Program-made: the position numbers and the translations under genes
Source: Micromonospora chokoriensis
GTDB lineage: Bacteria > Actinomycetota > Actinomycetes > Mycobacteriales > Micromonosporaceae
Reading direction: 5' to 3'
Assembly: GCF_900091505.1 (NCBI RefSeq)
Contig: NZ_LT607409.1
Span: 2,976,001-3,040,000, forward strand
Length of the DNA: 64,000 nucleotides
Notes under the pieces: generated by a model
Seen by the model: only the letters and a program-made list of their open reading frames with translations
Database searches by the model: none
Told to the model about the DNA's origin: nothing
Shown here: positions 42,288-50,489 of the stretch, in pieces
How the letters are laid out: each line of letters starts with the position of its first letter
How positions within the stretch are numbered: the stretch's first letter is position 1

Positions 42288-42395
42288 GCCGGCACTCCGC
42301 TTTCACCTGGTGGCTGCCCGCCGATCGTACCGGTCGACGTGACGTAGCCGACATCCCGCCCGCCGCCGCCCGTCGGGGCGTACCGTCCGCGCAGC

Positions 42396-43316
42396 TCAGG
42401 CGGCCGTGGCGTCGGCGGCGCGTTCGCGGGCCTCCTGGCGGTCCAGCTCGCGGTCGACCCGGCGGGCCTCCCGCTCGGACTGCTTGACCCACTGGACGAC
42501 CAGCACCGCGAGCATGGTCACACTGACGAACTCGCCACCGGCCCAGAGGATGCCGCCGGCGACCACCTGGTCCTGCCAGGGGTCGACCCAGCCGAGGTTG
42601 AGCGACGGGTACCAGTCGCCGCCGAAGAGCGTGCTGCTCTGCATGATGGTGAGGCCGAGCACGGTGTGGAACGGCACCGAGAGCAGCATCAACAGCGCGC
42701 GGGCCGGGTACGGCCAGCGGCCGGGCAGCGGGTCGAGCCCGAGCAGCGGCCAGAAGAACACGCAGCCGGTCATGATGAAGTGGGCGTGCACCAGCTCGTG
42801 TGCCCAGGCGTGTTCGAGGGTGTAGCGGTACAGGTCGCTGAAGTAGAGCACGAACGGGTTGACCACGAAGATCGCGAACGCCACCAGCGGGAAGCTGTAG
42901 ACCCGGGCGACCCGGCTGTGCACGATCGCCAGCAGGCGCTTGCGGGGGCCGACCGGCAGCGTGCGCAGGGCCAGGGTCATCGGTGCCCCGAGCGCCAGGA
43001 AGATCGGCGCGACCATGGACAGCACCATGTGCTGGATCATGTGCACGGACAGCAGCGCGGTGTCGTACGCGTGCAGTCCGCTGACCGTGACCAGCGCGAT
43101 GCCGCCCAGGCCGGGGCCGATGAAGAACACGGTACGGGCGATCGGCCAGCGGTCGCCGCGCACCCGCAACCGGTGCACCCCGTAGAGGTAGAGGCCGGCG
43201 GCGAGCACCAGGCCGAGGGCCAGCCAGCTGTCCAGCCGGGTCTCGCTCAGCACCGCTCCGACGGTGAACGGCGGCGGGGCCGAGGTGGCGGCGAAGATCG
43301 GATCGACGTGCAGCAC
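42396..43316 (-). CDS. ctaG: CtaG-type cytochrome c oxidase assembly membrane protein
   Basis: Polytopic membrane protein of the caa3_CtaG family, 306 aa, with about seven transmembrane helices and conserved histidines suited to metal binding (LLSVHMIQHMVLSMVAP, AHELVHAHFIMTGC, SVPFHTVLGLTIM). The family, named in Bacillus, is involved in assembly of the CuA/CuB oxidase, presumably copper delivery. The C-terminal 40 residues are charged (Arg/Glu/Asp). GTG at 43316 is used; the ribosome-binding site is weak. It is divergent from ctaE, in line with a role in oxidase biogenesis. Confidence 0.88.
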   Translation of the reverse strand: MLHVDPIFAATSAPPPFTVGAVLSETRLDSWLALGLVLAAGLYLYGVHRLRVRGDRWPIARTVFFIGPGLGGIALVTVSGLHAYDTALLSVHMIQHMVLSMVAPIFLALGAPMTLALRTLPVGPRKRLLAIVHSRVARVYSFPLVAFAIFVVNPFVLYFSDLYRYTLEHAWAHELVHAHFIMTGCVFFWPLLGLDPLPGRWPYPARALLMLLSVPFHTVLGLTIMQSSTLFGGDWYPSLNLGWVDPWQDQVVAGGILWAGGEFVSVTMLAVLVVQWVKQSEREARRVDRELDRQEARERAADATAA

Positions 43317-43424
43317 GCTTTTCAGGCTAGGCCAGGCGAACCGGACCCTGACGCTCGGGCCACGGAAGGCGCACGTTTGCCACCCCGCTGATCGCCGGCC
43401 GTGGTCAGGGGCAATAATGACGGC

Positions 43425-44024
43425 GTGACTGCGGCCCCAGCCATTGACAAGAGCCGGATCCACTCTCTGACCCGACCGAACATGGTCAGCGTCGGGACGA
43501 TCGTGTGGCTCTCCAGCGAACTCATGTTCTTCGCGGCGCTGTTCGCGATGTACTTCTCGATCCGCGCGGCTGCGCCGGAGCAGTGGGAGAAGCACACCGA
43601 GGCGCTGAACATCCCGTACGCGACCACCTTCACGGTGATCCTGGTGTTGTCCTCGGTGACGTGCCAGCTCGGCGTCTTCGCGGCGGAGAAGGGTGACGTG
43701 CACGCGCTCCGGCGCTGGTTCACCGTCACCTTCGTGATGGGCCTGATCTTCGTCCTCGGTCAGCTGAACGAGTACCGGCACCTGGTCGCCGACGGCGTCA
43801 AGATCAACGAAGACGGTTACGGGTCGGTGTTCTACCTGACCACCGGCTTCCACGGCCTGCACGTGACCGGCGGTCTGATCGCCTTCGTCATCTTCATGGT
43901 CCGCACGACCATGGGCCGGTTCACTCCGGCGCAGGCGACCTCGGCGATCGTCGTGTCGTACTACTGGCACTTCGTCGACGTCGTGTGGATCGGGCTGTAC
44001 GCCATGATCTACTGGCTTCAGTGA
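43425..44024 (+). CDS. ctaE: Cytochrome c oxidase subunit III
   Basis: Integral membrane subunit III of the aa3 oxidase, 199 aa, with five transmembrane helices as usual for the short actinobacterial form (lacking the first two helices). The [15 protein letters not shown] and [14 protein letters not shown] segments are hallmarks. GTG at 43425 is chosen by homology ([14 protein letters not shown] start). There is no Shine-Dalgarno sequence, while an AATAAT -10-like box lies at 43413-43418, 6 nt before the GTG, so a leaderless mRNA is likely. qcrC follows after 70 nt. Confidence 0.95.
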   Translation: MTAAPAIDKSRIHSLTRPNMVSVGTIVWLSSELMFFAALFAMYFSIRAAAPEQWEKHTEALNIPYATTFTVILVLSSVTCQLGVFAAEKGDVHALRRWFTVTFVMGLIFVLGQLNEYRHLVADGVKINEDGYGSVFYLTTGFHGLHVTGGLIAFVIFMVRTTMGRFTPAQATSAIVVSYYWHFVDVVWIGLYAMIYWLQ

Positions 44025-44094
44025 TCTTGCGCGTCACGTTCCGCACTGCTGCTCCGTCCCCTGAGACAGGTCCAACCGGTTAAGGACACCGCTC

Positions 44095-44931
44095 ATGACT
44101 TCTGACAACGACCGCCGACGCGGTCTGCTCGCGCGGTTGCGCGAGCGGCCCGCCGCGCGCAGCAGGGGCCGCCGCCGGCTGGGCGCCGCGGTCCGGCTGA
44201 TCGCCGCGCTGATGCTCGCCGGCGGCGCCTACACCGTCTTCGCCCCGGGTGCCCAGGCGCAGGACAACCCGCAGCTGACCGGCGCCGCCGCCGAGGGCAA
44301 GGCGCTGTTCGACGTGAGCTGTGTGACCTGTCACGGTCGCAACGCCCAGGGTGTCGAGGGTCGCGGCCCGAGCCTGATCGGCGTCGGCGCGGCCTCGGTC
44401 GAGTTCCAGGTCAGCTCCGGGCGGATGCCGCTGGCCCGCCAGGAGGCCCAGGCCCACCGCAAGCCCCCCGTCTTCACCGACGAGCAGACCCGTCAGCTGG
44501 CCCAGTACATCCAGGAGCTGGGTGGCGGTCCGGTCGTGCCGGACGGTGACGACCTCCGCGAGGACGGCAACGTCGCGGCCGGCGGTGAGCTGTTCCGGAT
44601 CAACTGCTCGCAGTGCCACGCGTTCGGTGGTGGCGGCGGCGCGCTGTCCTCGGGCAAGTTCGCCCCGAGCCTGCACCCCGCGACCGACCGTCAGATCTAC
44701 GCGGCGATGCTGAGCGGCCCGCAGAACATGCCGGTGTTCGGCGACAACCAGCTCCGGCCGGAGCAGAAGGCCGACATCATCGCCTACATCCAGGAGACGC
44801 TGAAGCACGACCAGGACCCGGGTGGGTTCAACCTCGGGCGGTACGGCCCCTCCACCGAGGGCCTGGCGATCTTCCTGGTCGGCATCGTGGCGCTCGTCTT
44901 CGCCAGCCTGTGGATTGCGGGCAAGTCGTGA
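44095..44931 (+). CDS. qcrC: Cytochrome bc1 complex diheme cytochrome c subunit
   Basis: Membrane-anchored diheme c-type cytochrome (cytochrome cc) that passes electrons from the Rieske protein directly to the aa3 oxidase in actinobacterial supercomplexes. Length is 278 aa. The N-terminus is basic with one hydrophobic helix (about 32-52). Two heme sites are CVTCH (76-80) and CSQCH (171-175). A C-terminal helix (GLAIFLVGIVALVFASLWIA) anchors it. It is the first gene of qcrCAB, following ctaE in the same direction. Confidence 0.96.
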   Translation: MTSDNDRRRGLLARLRERPAARSRGRRRLGAAVRLIAALMLAGGAYTVFAPGAQAQDNPQLTGAAAEGKALFDVSCVTCHGRNAQGVEGRGPSLIGVGAASVEFQVSSGRMPLARQEAQAHRKPPVFTDEQTRQLAQYIQELGGGPVVPDGDDLREDGNVAAGGELFRINCSQCHAFGGGGGALSSGKFAPSLHPATDRQIYAAMLSGPQNMPVFGDNQLRPEQKADIIAYIQETLKHDQDPGGFNLGRYGPSTEGLAIFLVGIVALVFASLWIAGKS

Positions 44932-44995
44932 CCGAGCGCACACTCAGTTTCAGCGCCGTGGTGCCGCTGGGCACCACCCGTAGCGAGGTGACGGC

Positions 44996-46084
44996 ATGAG
45001 CACCCACACCGAGCACCAGGCCCCGCAGGGCCGGGAGCCGCTCGACGTGAACGACCCCAAGCTGACCCGGTTCGACATCGTCCGTGAGGGCGCGCGTCGG
45101 GACGACATCGAGATCGTCCACTACGAGCCGCAGGTGCTGCCCGGCACGAAGGCGGAGCGTCGGCTGACCCGGGTGGTCGCCGGGTTCTTCCTGATCACCG
45201 GTCTGGCCGCGACCGCCTTCCTGGCCATCTACATCTGGTGGCCGTGGAAGTACGAGGCCGGCCGTGGTGGCGACAAGTTCTACACCCCGCTGCTCGGGTT
45301 CACCCTCGGCGTGGCGTTGCTCGCCGTCGGCTTCGGCATCCTGACCTGGGGCAAGAAGTTGCTGCCCAAGGAGGTCTCGATCCAGGACCGGCACGAGGGC
45401 CAGGTGGACTCCGAAGGCCGTACGATCACCGGTCAGACCATGCTCTACATGGCGGACGAGCTGGGCGTGAAGCGTCGCCCGCTGCTCGGCATCTCGCTGC
45501 TGGCCGGTCTCGCGCCGGTCGCCGCGGTCGCCGCGGCGCCGCTGGTCGGCGGTCTGATCTCGCAGCCGCACAAGAACAACCAGATGTTCACCACCGGGTT
45601 CGCCCCGGCCGAGGGTGGCGAGCTGATCCGTCTGGTCCGCGAGGATGGTCGTCCGGTCCGTCCGGCGGACATCAGCGCCGGTGGCCAGCTGACCGTCTTC
45701 CCCGGCATCGACCACGGCGTGAGCAACAAGCACGCCGACTCGCCGACGCTGCTGATCCACCTCCGCGACTCCGACGCGCAGGAGTCGCGTCGGGCCAACG
45801 AGAGCATCGGCCACGGCGACTACATGTGGGGCAACTACGCGGCCTTCTCGAAGATCTGCACGCACGCCGGCTGCCCCGCCAGCCTGTACGAGCAGCAGAC
45901 CAACCGGCTGCTCTGCCCGTGCCACCAGTCCCAGTTCCTGATCACCAACAACGCCAAGCCTGTCTTCGGCCCTGCCAGCCGGCGGTTGCCGCAGTTGCCG
46001 ATCGAGGTGGACTCCGAGGGCTTCTTCGTGGCGAAGTCCGACTACACCGAGACTGTCGGGCCTGACTTCTGGGAGCGGCCGTGA
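44996..46084 (+). CDS. qcrA: Ubiquinol-cytochrome c reductase Rieske iron-sulfur subunit
   Basis: Actinobacterial-type Rieske protein of 362 aa with a long N-terminal region and three hydrophobic helices (about 61-82, 95-115 and 160-182). The [2Fe-2S] site is CTHAGC (Cys288, His290) and CPCHQS (Cys307, His310), with the disulfide cysteines Cys293 and Cys309 also present, so the cluster should be functional. It oxidises menaquinol together with QcrB. The end overlaps the start of qcrB by 4 nt (GTGA). Confidence 0.96.
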   Translation: MSTHTEHQAPQGREPLDVNDPKLTRFDIVREGARRDDIEIVHYEPQVLPGTKAERRLTRVVAGFFLITGLAATAFLAIYIWWPWKYEAGRGGDKFYTPLLGFTLGVALLAVGFGILTWGKKLLPKEVSIQDRHEGQVDSEGRTITGQTMLYMADELGVKRRPLLGISLLAGLAPVAAVAAAPLVGGLISQPHKNNQMFTTGFAPAEGGELIRLVREDGRPVRPADISAGGQLTVFPGIDHGVSNKHADSPTLLIHLRDSDAQESRRANESIGHGDYMWGNYAAFSKICTHAGCPASLYEQQTNRLLCPCHQSQFLITNNAKPVFGPASRRLPQLPIEVDSEGFFVAKSDYTETVGPDFWERP

Positions 46085-47712
46085 AGCGTCGTAAGTTGGA
46101 CCTGGCGGCGACGCCGGGCAAGGCCGCGGTGGGAGTGGACGACCGCTTCGCGGTGGCCACCCCGCTGCGCAAGCTGCTGAACAAGGTCTTCCCGGACCAC
46201 TGGTCGTTCCTGCTCGGCGAGATCGCGCTGTTCTCGTTCGTCGTGCTGCTGCTGACCGGTGTGTTCCTCACCTTCTTCTTCGAGCCGGCGATGACCGAGG
46301 TGGTCTACGACGGCAGCTACGCGCCGTTGCAGGGCACCCCGATGTCCGCCGCGTACGCCTCCAGCCTGGACATCTCGTTCGACGTCCGTGGCGGTCTGGT
46401 GATGCGGCAGATGCACCACTGGGCGGCGCTGCTGTTCATGGCCGCGATCGTCGTGCACATGCTGCGGGTCTTCTTCACCGGCGCGTTCCGCAAGCCGCGT
46501 GAGACCAACTGGATCATCGGTTCGCTGCTGTTCTGGGTCGGCTTCCTGGCCGGCTTCACCGGCTACTCGCTGCCGGACGACGGTCTCTCCGGCACCGGCC
46601 TGCGGATCGCCTCGGCGATCATGCTGTCCATCCCGGTGATCGGCTCCTGGGTCACCTCGTCGGTCTTCGGTGGCGAGTTCCCGGGCACGATCATCATCAG
46701 CCGGTTCTTCATCGCCCACGTGCTGCTCATCCCGGGTCTGCTGGTCGCGCTGATCAGCGTCCACCTGGGGCTTGTCTTCAAGCAGAAGCACACCCAGTGG
46801 CCCGGCCCCGGCCGGACCAACAACAACGTGGTCGGCGAGCGGATGTTCCCGCGGTACGCGCTGAAGCAGGGCGGCTTCTTCATGGTCGTCTTCGGCGTCA
46901 TCGCGCTGATGGGCGGTCTGTTCCAGATCAACCCGATCTGGCTGTTCGGTCCGTACGAGGCGTGGGTGGTCTCGGCCGCCAGCCAGCCTGACTGGTACGT
47001 CATGTTCCTCGACGGTTCGACCCGACTCATGCCGGCCTGGGAGATCAACATCCCGCTCGGTGACGGGTACGTGATTCCGCCGCTGTTCTGGCCGACGGTC
47101 GTGCTGCCCGGCATCCTGGTCGGCCTGTCGACGATGTACCCGTTCCTGGAAGCCCGGCAGCGCAAGGACTACAAGAGCCACAACCTGCTCGAGCGCCCCC
47201 GGGACGCTCCGGCCCGGACCGCCGTCGGCGCGATGGCCGTCGCGTTCTACATCGTGTTGACGCTCTCCGGCGCCAACGACGTGATCGCCGACAAGTTCCA
47301 GATCAGCCTGAACGCGATGACCTGGGCTGGTCGGATCGGTCTGCTGGTGCTCCCGCCGATCGCGTACTACGTCACGTACCGGCTCTGCCTGGGTCTCCAG
47401 CAGCACGACCGGGAGGTGCTCGCGCACGGCGTGGAGACGGGCATCATCCGACGCCTGCCGGACGGCCGGTTCGTCGAGGTGCACCAGCCGCTCAGCGCGT
47501 CGAACGGGCACGCGGACGGCCACGGTCAGCTGGACTACGTCGGCTGGGTCGTCCCGAAGAAGATGAACCGGCTGGGCGCCCTCGGGCCGGCCATCCGGGG
47601 CTTCTTCTACCCGATCGAGAAGCCGGTCGAGGCACCGGTCTCGCCGGGGCACCCGCCGGTCGAGGCTCGACCCGAGCGCGAGGAGATCGGCAGCGGCGAG
47701 AGCCGTCGCTGA
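46081..47712 (+). CDS. qcrB: Cytochrome b subunit of the bc1 complex
   Basis: Membrane cytochrome b, 543 aa, holding the two b hemes and both quinone sites. Heme-ligand helices are visible as MHHWAALLFMAAIVVHMLR and FFIAHVLLIPGLLVALISVH. The C-terminal domain has PPLFWPTVVLPG instead of a PEWY loop and a long cytoplasmic tail typical of actinobacteria. GTG at 46081 overlaps the qcrA stop, so translation is coupled. In mycobacteria this subunit is the target of Q203-type inhibitors. It ends at a perfect 36-bp palindrome. Confidence 0.96.
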   Translation: MKRRKLDLAATPGKAAVGVDDRFAVATPLRKLLNKVFPDHWSFLLGEIALFSFVVLLLTGVFLTFFFEPAMTEVVYDGSYAPLQGTPMSAAYASSLDISFDVRGGLVMRQMHHWAALLFMAAIVVHMLRVFFTGAFRKPRETNWIIGSLLFWVGFLAGFTGYSLPDDGLSGTGLRIASAIMLSIPVIGSWVTSSVFGGEFPGTIIISRFFIAHVLLIPGLLVALISVHLGLVFKQKHTQWPGPGRTNNNVVGERMFPRYALKQGGFFMVVFGVIALMGGLFQINPIWLFGPYEAWVVSAASQPDWYVMFLDGSTRLMPAWEINIPLGDGYVIPPLFWPTVVLPGILVGLSTMYPFLEARQRKDYKSHNLLERPRDAPARTAVGAMAVAFYIVLTLSGANDVIADKFQISLNAMTWAGRIGLLVLPPIAYYVTYRLCLGLQQHDREVLAHGVETGIIRRLPDGRFVEVHQPLSASNGHADGHGQLDYVGWVVPKKMNRLGALGPAIRGFFYPIEKPVEAPVSPGHPPVEARPEREEIGSGESRR

Positions 47713-47730
47713 TCACCCGATCGCACCGTC

Positions 47731-47766
47731 ACGTGGCGCCCGCCGGAATTCCGGCGGGCGCCACGT
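47731..47766 (+). terminator. Terminator of ctaE-qcrCAB
   Basis: Perfect 36-bp palindrome (18 bp each side, no loop excess) 19 nt after the qcrB stop, followed by CGTATG. It is a strong hairpin that ends the respiratory operon. Confidence 0.85.
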
Positions 47767-47905
47767 CGTATGCGTACCCGGTGCTCATCCGAGGCGGAGT
47801 CGGACGCTCGCGGCAGGACCGGTCGACCCCGCGCGACGGGCGATCGCAGGAATAACCCCGGTGAGCCGGGTATCCGTGCGGTCCAACGTCTCAAGGGGGG
47901 GAAGC

Positions 47906-48592
47906 ATGTTGGGTATCAAACGCCTCGGCCTGTTGGCCGCGCTGGTACTGGTCGGTGTCGCGCCGGCAGCGGCCGCGCAGGCCGCGGCACAGCCGTCGAC
48001 GCAGGACACCCAGTACCTGCAGGCGGTTCACCAGGTCAACCTGTTCGAGATCACCGCCGGTGACCTGGCCCAGCAGAAGGGCCAGAACCAGGGGGTCAAG
48101 GACCTGGGTGCGATGTTCAAGACCGACCACACCCAGCTGGACCAGACGGTGCAGCAGACCGCGTCCCAGCTCAACGTGGAACTGCCGAACGAGCCCACCG
48201 CCGACCAGCAGGCGGTCCTCGACAGGCTGAACAACGCCAGCGGCGAGCAGTTCGACAGTGAGTGGGTGACCGCGCAGTTGGCCGGCCACGTCCAGGCCAT
48301 CCAGGCCACCCAGACGGAGATCTCGCAGGGCTCCGAGCAGTCGGTGGTCCAGTTGGCCCAGACCGCCCTGCCGACGCTGCAGGCGCACTACGACGAGCTG
48401 GTGCAGCTCGCCAACCAGTTGGGCATCCCGGTTCCGCAGACCAGCGCCAGCGGTACGCCCAGCCCGGGCGTCACCGGGGGCACCGAGTCGCCGGCTCCGG
48501 GCGGCACCGGCACCGAGTCGCCGGCCCCGGGTGGCAACACCGAGGCCCCGGGCGGCGGCACCACCGAGACGCCGGCTCCCAGCGAGAGCTGA
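47906..48592 (+). CDS. Secreted DUF4142 (ferritin-like) protein
   Basis: Exported protein of 228 aa. The signal peptide (MLGIKRLGLLAALVLVGVAPAA region) ends near AAAQAAAQ. The DUF4142 helical domain (about 35-170) shows QYLQAVHQVNLFEITAGDLA, FKTDHTQLDQTV and an AHYDELVQLANQ end, typical of this four-helix ferritin-like family. The tail is Gly/Thr/Pro/Glu-rich with TESPAPGG repeats and is disordered. ATG at 47906 has a run of G and GGGGGGAAG just upstream. Function unknown. It stands alone between two hairpins. Confidence 0.85.
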   Translation: MLGIKRLGLLAALVLVGVAPAAAAQAAAQPSTQDTQYLQAVHQVNLFEITAGDLAQQKGQNQGVKDLGAMFKTDHTQLDQTVQQTASQLNVELPNEPTADQQAVLDRLNNASGEQFDSEWVTAQLAGHVQAIQATQTEISQGSEQSVVQLAQTALPTLQAHYDELVQLANQLGIPVPQTSASGTPSPGVTGGTESPAPGGTGTESPAPGGNTEAPGGGTTETPAPSES

Positions 48593-48607
48593 CGTAGCGA
48601 CAGCAGA

Positions 48608-48638
48608 CGGCCGGTCCACCCGAGCGGTGGACCGGCCG
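48608..48638. terminator. Bidirectional terminator hairpin
   Basis: Perfect 13-bp stem (48608-48620 with 48626-48638) and a CGAGC loop between the converging DUF4142 and Lrp/AsnC genes. Confidence 0.82.
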
Positions 48639-48672
48639 CCGTGCGTGCGGTGAGTCTCGAACGGCGGGCGGG

Positions 48673-48960
48673 TCAGTCGGCGCTGGCCAGGCCGATCGCG
48701 AACGCCTCCTCCAGGTCGTGCTGGGAGTACGCGCGGAACGCGATGTGCGACTCGGTGTTGAGCACTCCCGGCACCTTGGAGATGCTGCCCGCGATGACCT
48801 GGGCGATCTGGTCGAACTCGCGGACCCGGACGATGGCGATGAGGTCGACGTGCCCGGCCACCGAGTAGACCTCGCTCACGCCGGGGAGGTTGGCCAGGGT
48901 CTCGGCCACCTCGGGGATCGCGTCGGTGGCGCAGTCGATCAGCACGATCGCGGTGATCAC
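48673..48960 (-). CDS. Stand-alone Lrp/AsnC ligand-binding (RAM) domain protein
   Basis: A 95-aa protein comprising only the RAM domain of Lrp/AsnC regulators (MITAIVLIDCATDAI, SEVYSVAGHVDLIAIVRV, VLNTESHIAFRAYS), with no DNA-binding domain. Such proteins form oligomers that bind amino acids and may modulate full-length Lrp proteins. GTG at 48960 has GGAG 9 nt upstream. It lies just downstream of the nucleotidyltransferase gene (31 nt) on the same strand and may be co-transcribed. Ligand unknown. Confidence 0.88.
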   Translation of the reverse strand: MITAIVLIDCATDAIPEVAETLANLPGVSEVYSVAGHVDLIAIVRVREFDQIAQVIAGSISKVPGVLNTESHIAFRAYSQHDLEEAFAIGLASAD

Positions 48961-48991
48961 GGGACATTTCTCCGTTCGTCGGCGTCGTCGC

Positions 48992-49897
48992 TCATGCTAG
49001 ATGTTTTCCGGCCGGGCCGAGCGGGTGCCGCCGGTCCGGCCCGGGGAGCGTGGGCACGGTGCCGTTCCCGAACCGGATGACGTCGACCAACCGTTCCCCG
49101 GTGTGAACCGTCGCGCCCGGCCACACCACGCTGCGCAACACGTCGCCGTCGACCCGGGCGCCCGCGCCGATGACCGATTCCGCGCAGCGGCCGGTGACCC
49201 GTGCCGACGGGTCGACGAGGGTGCCGCCGGCCGCGGCGTGCAGGTTGGCCGCCAGGTAGTCGGCCGGCGTTCCGGTGTCGAAGAAGGTGCCCGGGTAGGG
49301 CACCACCTCCAGGGCGTCCGCCGCCTCCGCCGGACGCCACAGGACATGGACCAGGTCGGAGACGACCACCGGTAGGTCATGGACCAGTCGCCAGGGCAGC
49401 AGGGAGAAGCCGGTGAAGCAGTGCCCGTCGAAGGTGCCCGGCGCCGTGGGGTTCGCGGCGGGCTGGCCCAGCAGGCGGACGCTGTGCCCGTCCCAGTCGG
49501 CGAGCAGGGCCGCCACGTCCGGGCCGGGCGCGGCCGTCGGGTCGGCCAGGTACGCGTCGGCGTTGCCGACCAGCACCGGCCGCCCGTCGATCCAGTCCCG
49601 CAGGTTCGCCACCCCGCCGGCGGTGCCCAACGGGTCGCCCACCTCCACGGACAGGTGCGCGCGGTCGCCGACGTGGGCGACCACCTGGTCGCCGAGGTAG
49701 CAGGCGTTGACCGCGACCCGGTCGGGGCCGGTCAGGCCGAGCCCGGCCAGCCGCGCCAACGCGCGGTCGAGCAGCGGCACGTTGCCCACCGGGCAGAGCG
49801 CCTTGGGGACCCGTTCGGTGAGCGGGCGCAGCCGGGTGCCCTCGCCGGCGGCGAGCACCACCGCGCACAGCTCCGCCGCGACGCCCGCGCCGGTCAT
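48992..49897 (-). CDS. NTP-dependent sugar-phosphate nucleotidyltransferase-like protein
   Basis: A 301-aa protein of the mannose-1-phosphate guanylyltransferase/glucose-1-phosphate nucleotidyltransferase superfamily. The nucleotide-binding motif is VVLAAGEGTRLRPLT with the following KALCPVGNVPLLD; VGNADAYL holds the metal-binding Asp. The C-terminal 70 residues look like a short left-handed beta-helix (DPSARVTGRCAESVIGAGARV). Sugar and nucleotide specificity cannot be read. ATG at 49897 overlaps the stop of the NUDIX gene (ATGA). The product may feed cell-envelope glycosylation such as the PimB pathway; this is inference. Confidence 0.85.
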   Translation of the reverse strand: MTGAGVAAELCAVVLAAGEGTRLRPLTERVPKALCPVGNVPLLDRALARLAGLGLTGPDRVAVNACYLGDQVVAHVGDRAHLSVEVGDPLGTAGGVANLRDWIDGRPVLVGNADAYLADPTAAPGPDVAALLADWDGHSVRLLGQPAANPTAPGTFDGHCFTGFSLLPWRLVHDLPVVVSDLVHVLWRPAEAADALEVVPYPGTFFDTGTPADYLAANLHAAAGGTLVDPSARVTGRCAESVIGAGARVDGDVLRSVVWPGATVHTGERLVDVIRFGNGTVPTLPGPDRRHPLGPAGKHLA

Positions 49898-50436
49898 GGC
49901 AGATCGTCCGGGATCGGCGGCGGGAACTGCCCGGCCAGCGGCCCGATGTCGTAGTAGGCGAGCAGCCGGGCGGTCGGCCAGGTCAACGTGGGCAGGTCGT
50001 CCAGCGGGTGCCAGGCGGCCTCGAAGACCTCGGCGCCGTCGACCGCCAGGTCGGTGGTGGACGCCGGCACCTCCGTCTCGAAGACCATGTCCACCCAGCC
50101 CTTGGCGTGCACGATCGCATTCGGCGCCGCCGGGCGCAGCCGCGACGGGGGCAGCCGGATGCCGGATTCCTCGAACAGCTCGCGGGCCGCTCCCACGACC
50201 GGGGCCTCGCCGCGGTTGAGCAGACCGGCGGGGAGGGACCAGCCCCTGCCGGGCGGTTGGCGCAGCATCAGCAGGCGGCCCGCGCCCGTCGCCTCGGCGT
50301 CGCGGACCAGGGTGACCGCGCCGACGATGTACTTGGGCACGGCCAGCCGGACCAGACGCCGACGCACCGGCAGCGGCATTCGGTAGAAGGCCTGGTAGAA
50401 GATGGCCCGACCGGTGGCGCGGGAGCGGGGGATCAT
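49894..50436 (-). CDS. NUDIX hydrolase
   Basis: A 180-aa nucleoside-diphosphate-linked hydrolase. The Nudix box is intact in GLLNRGEAPVVGAARELFEE. The N-terminal 35 residues are basic (ATGRAIFYQAFYRMPLPVRR), an extension seen in a subgroup of actinobacterial NUDIX proteins and possibly membrane-associated. Substrate unknown. ATG at 50436 follows a GGGG-rich site. It is coupled by a 4-nt overlap to the nucleotidyltransferase gene, so the two may act on the same NDP-sugar pool. Confidence 0.88.
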   Translation of the reverse strand: MIPRSRATGRAIFYQAFYRMPLPVRRRLVRLAVPKYIVGAVTLVRDAEATGAGRLLMLRQPPGRGWSLPAGLLNRGEAPVVGAARELFEESGIRLPPSRLRPAAPNAIVHAKGWVDMVFETEVPASTTDLAVDGAEVFEAAWHPLDDLPTLTWPTARLLAYYDIGPLAGQFPPPIPDDLP

Positions 50437-50489
50437 GACCCCAGGCTAGTGGTCACGAATGTCCTTCGGACGCGCCGGGGCCGGCTCGG

